Of a stretch of 6,062 nt of DNA, positions 5,172 to 6,062 are shown in pieces; positions within the stretch are counted from its first letter, which is position 1; the number at the start of each line of letters is the position of its first letter. Both the position numbers and the translations under genes were made by a program. This DNA comes from Halovivax sp. (GTDB lineage: Archaea; Halobacteriota; Halobacteria; Halobacteriales; Natrialbaceae): positions 1-6,062 of the forward strand of contig SKPV01000133.1 of assembly GCA_007119345.1 (NCBI GenBank), read 5' to 3'. The notes beneath the pieces are model-generated. The model had not been told where the DNA came from. It was given only the letters and a program-made list of their open reading frames with translations, and ran no database searches.

Positions 5172-6062
5172 ATGACGCTCTCGATCGAGCGGAGCCGGCT
5201 GTTCGACGTCACCTTCACCGCTTCGGTCTACGGGTTACCGGCGCTCGCGATCCTCGGGTTGGCCGTCCCCTACCTGCTCGGTCTGCCGAACTTCAGCATC
5301 CTGGGCCTCTACCTCGCAATTCCGATGGTCCTGGCGCCGGTCGTCGTCCGTTCGCTCGAGACGAATACGTCCGTGAGCGGGTGGCCGGACCGCGGACTCG
5401 ACTGGCGGGTCACCTCGATCCCGATCCACGCGCTCGTCGGGGTGTTGGTGTACCTGACGGCGACCAACGTCGTTCGGCCGACGCGGTTTTTCGCGGTGTA
5501 CGCGATCGTCTACGGACTCCTGTTCGTGCAGATCGCGTTCCCGAAGTCGGGCGTTCCGAACGCGGCCGTCGGCCTCTATCACTGCTGTCTCGCCCTGCTC
5601 GTCTCGATTTTCAGCGTCACGCTGAACTACTTCTACTTCGTCGGTCGGACGGATCTGCCGCCCCACGTCGCGATGATGCTGTCGGTGCGCGAGACCGGAT
5701 CGATGCCGGAGCGCTGGGCGGTTTACGATCCCTTTCCGCTGTGGCACATTTACTCGGCGGCGACGTACGACCTCGCCGGCGGCTGGCTCGAGCCGCACAC
5801 GACGATGCTCCTGCTTTCCGGGTCGATCTTTGCCGCGGGCGTGACGATGCTGTACTCGCTGGCGTTTCGCGTCTACCCGTCGGCGAAGGTGGCCCTCCTG
5901 TCCTGTCTCGTGCTGATCGCGATCCCGGAGTACGTGTTCTACGGCATGTACTCGATCTCCCGGAGCATCACGTCGGTCCTCTTCGTCGCCCTCCTGTTCG
6001 CGCTCGTCGGCGGATCCGCGGTTCAGGGGCTGCGAATCCTGCGCATCGTCCTCATCGTCGCC
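5172..6062 (+). CDS. polytopic membrane protein, putative GT-C fold glycosyltransferase, C-terminus cut by window edge
   Basis: 297 codons are present from ATG 5172, running off the right edge without a stop. The product is very hydrophobic, with likely membrane segments at about residues 17-36, 42-60, 84-100, 105-122, 133-157, 209-230, 237-258 and 265-288. The main polar loop (158-208) contains GRTDLPPH (158-165) and VYDPFPLWHIYSAA (184-197); an acidic residue and nearby His in an early extracytoplasmic loop fit GT-C glycosyltransferases that use lipid-linked sugars in N-glycan, S-layer or exopolysaccharide assembly. The family call is inference from topology and this loop; a polysaccharide-unit transporter or an unassigned membrane family is possible. 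The frame is open back to 5049, giving alternative ATGs at 5058 and 5112, but their extra residues are basic and Pro-rich, unlike a haloarchaeal N-terminus. The divergent lyase gene fits a surface-polysaccharide setting. Confidence 0.8.
   Translation, partial: MTLSIERSRLFDVTFTASVYGLPALAILGLAVPYLLGLPNFSILGLYLAIPMVLAPVVVRSLETNTSVSGWPDRGLDWRVTSIPIHALVGVLVYLTATNVVRPTRFFAVYAIVYGLLFVQIAFPKSGVPNAAVGLYHCCLALLVSIFSVTLNYFYFVGRTDLPPHVAMMLSVRETGSMPERWAVYDPFPLWHIYSAATYDLAGGWLEPHTTMLLLSGSIFAAGVTMLYSLAFRVYPSAKVALLSCLVLIAIPEYVFYGMYSISRSITSVLFVALLFALVGGSAVQGLRILRIVLIVA

Noticed and set aside
5235..5798. Minus-strand open frame of 187 codons over the membrane-protein gene
   Set aside because: Arg/Glu-rich shadow of a clearly hydrophobic plus-strand gene with regular membrane segments.

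Overview
The window is GC-rich. Its proteins are strongly acidic, carry Asp/Glu-rich linkers and include a twin-arginine signal peptide, and TTTA-type TATA boxes sit about 30 nt from start codons. Together these point to a haloarchaeon (class Halobacteria). This is inferred from composition and protein families; there is no rRNA or other marker gene here.

Left part (1-2403, all minus strand): a tightly packed operon, read right to left, of a 93-residue three-helix membrane protein, a 414-residue DUF4350 membrane protein and a MoxR-type AAA+ ATPase cut by the left edge. The genes overlap by 4 bases (GTGA) and 3 bases (ATGA, with the stop TGA nested in it), so they are very probably translationally coupled. 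MoxR/DUF4350 neighbourhoods in archaea and bacteria usually continue with DUF58 (vWA-like), transglutaminase-like and DUF4129 genes; those would lie beyond the left edge. A TTTA box 31 nt upstream of the first gene suits a nearly leaderless transcript.

Centre (2404-4339): a 220-base spacer holding two short hairpins, then a minus-strand gene for a Tat-exported protein. It has an N-terminal polysaccharide lyase family 14-like (alginate/glucuronan lyase type) beta-sandwich domain, a beta-rich domain I do not recognise, and a C-terminal Ig/PKD-like module, separated by two Asp/Glu-rich linkers. Its promoter, with a BRE-like A-rich stretch and TTTATG, is the clearest in the window and argues for the ATG at 4339 rather than the upstream GTG at 4354.

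Right part (4340-6062): about 830 bases without a convincing protein gene (AT-rich next to the lyase promoter, GC-rich with several inverted repeats further on). It is followed by the start of a plus-strand polytopic membrane protein whose loop motifs (G-R-T-D-L-P-P-H, then Y-D-P-F-P-L-W-H) suggest a GT-C fold glycosyltransferase; it is cut by the right edge. A secreted polysaccharide lyase divergent from a membrane glycosyltransferase-like gene suggests the edge of a surface or exopolysaccharide locus, but this is inference. I found no CRISPR array, tRNA, rRNA, transposase or defence gene, and nothing that clearly amounts to an undescribed system.
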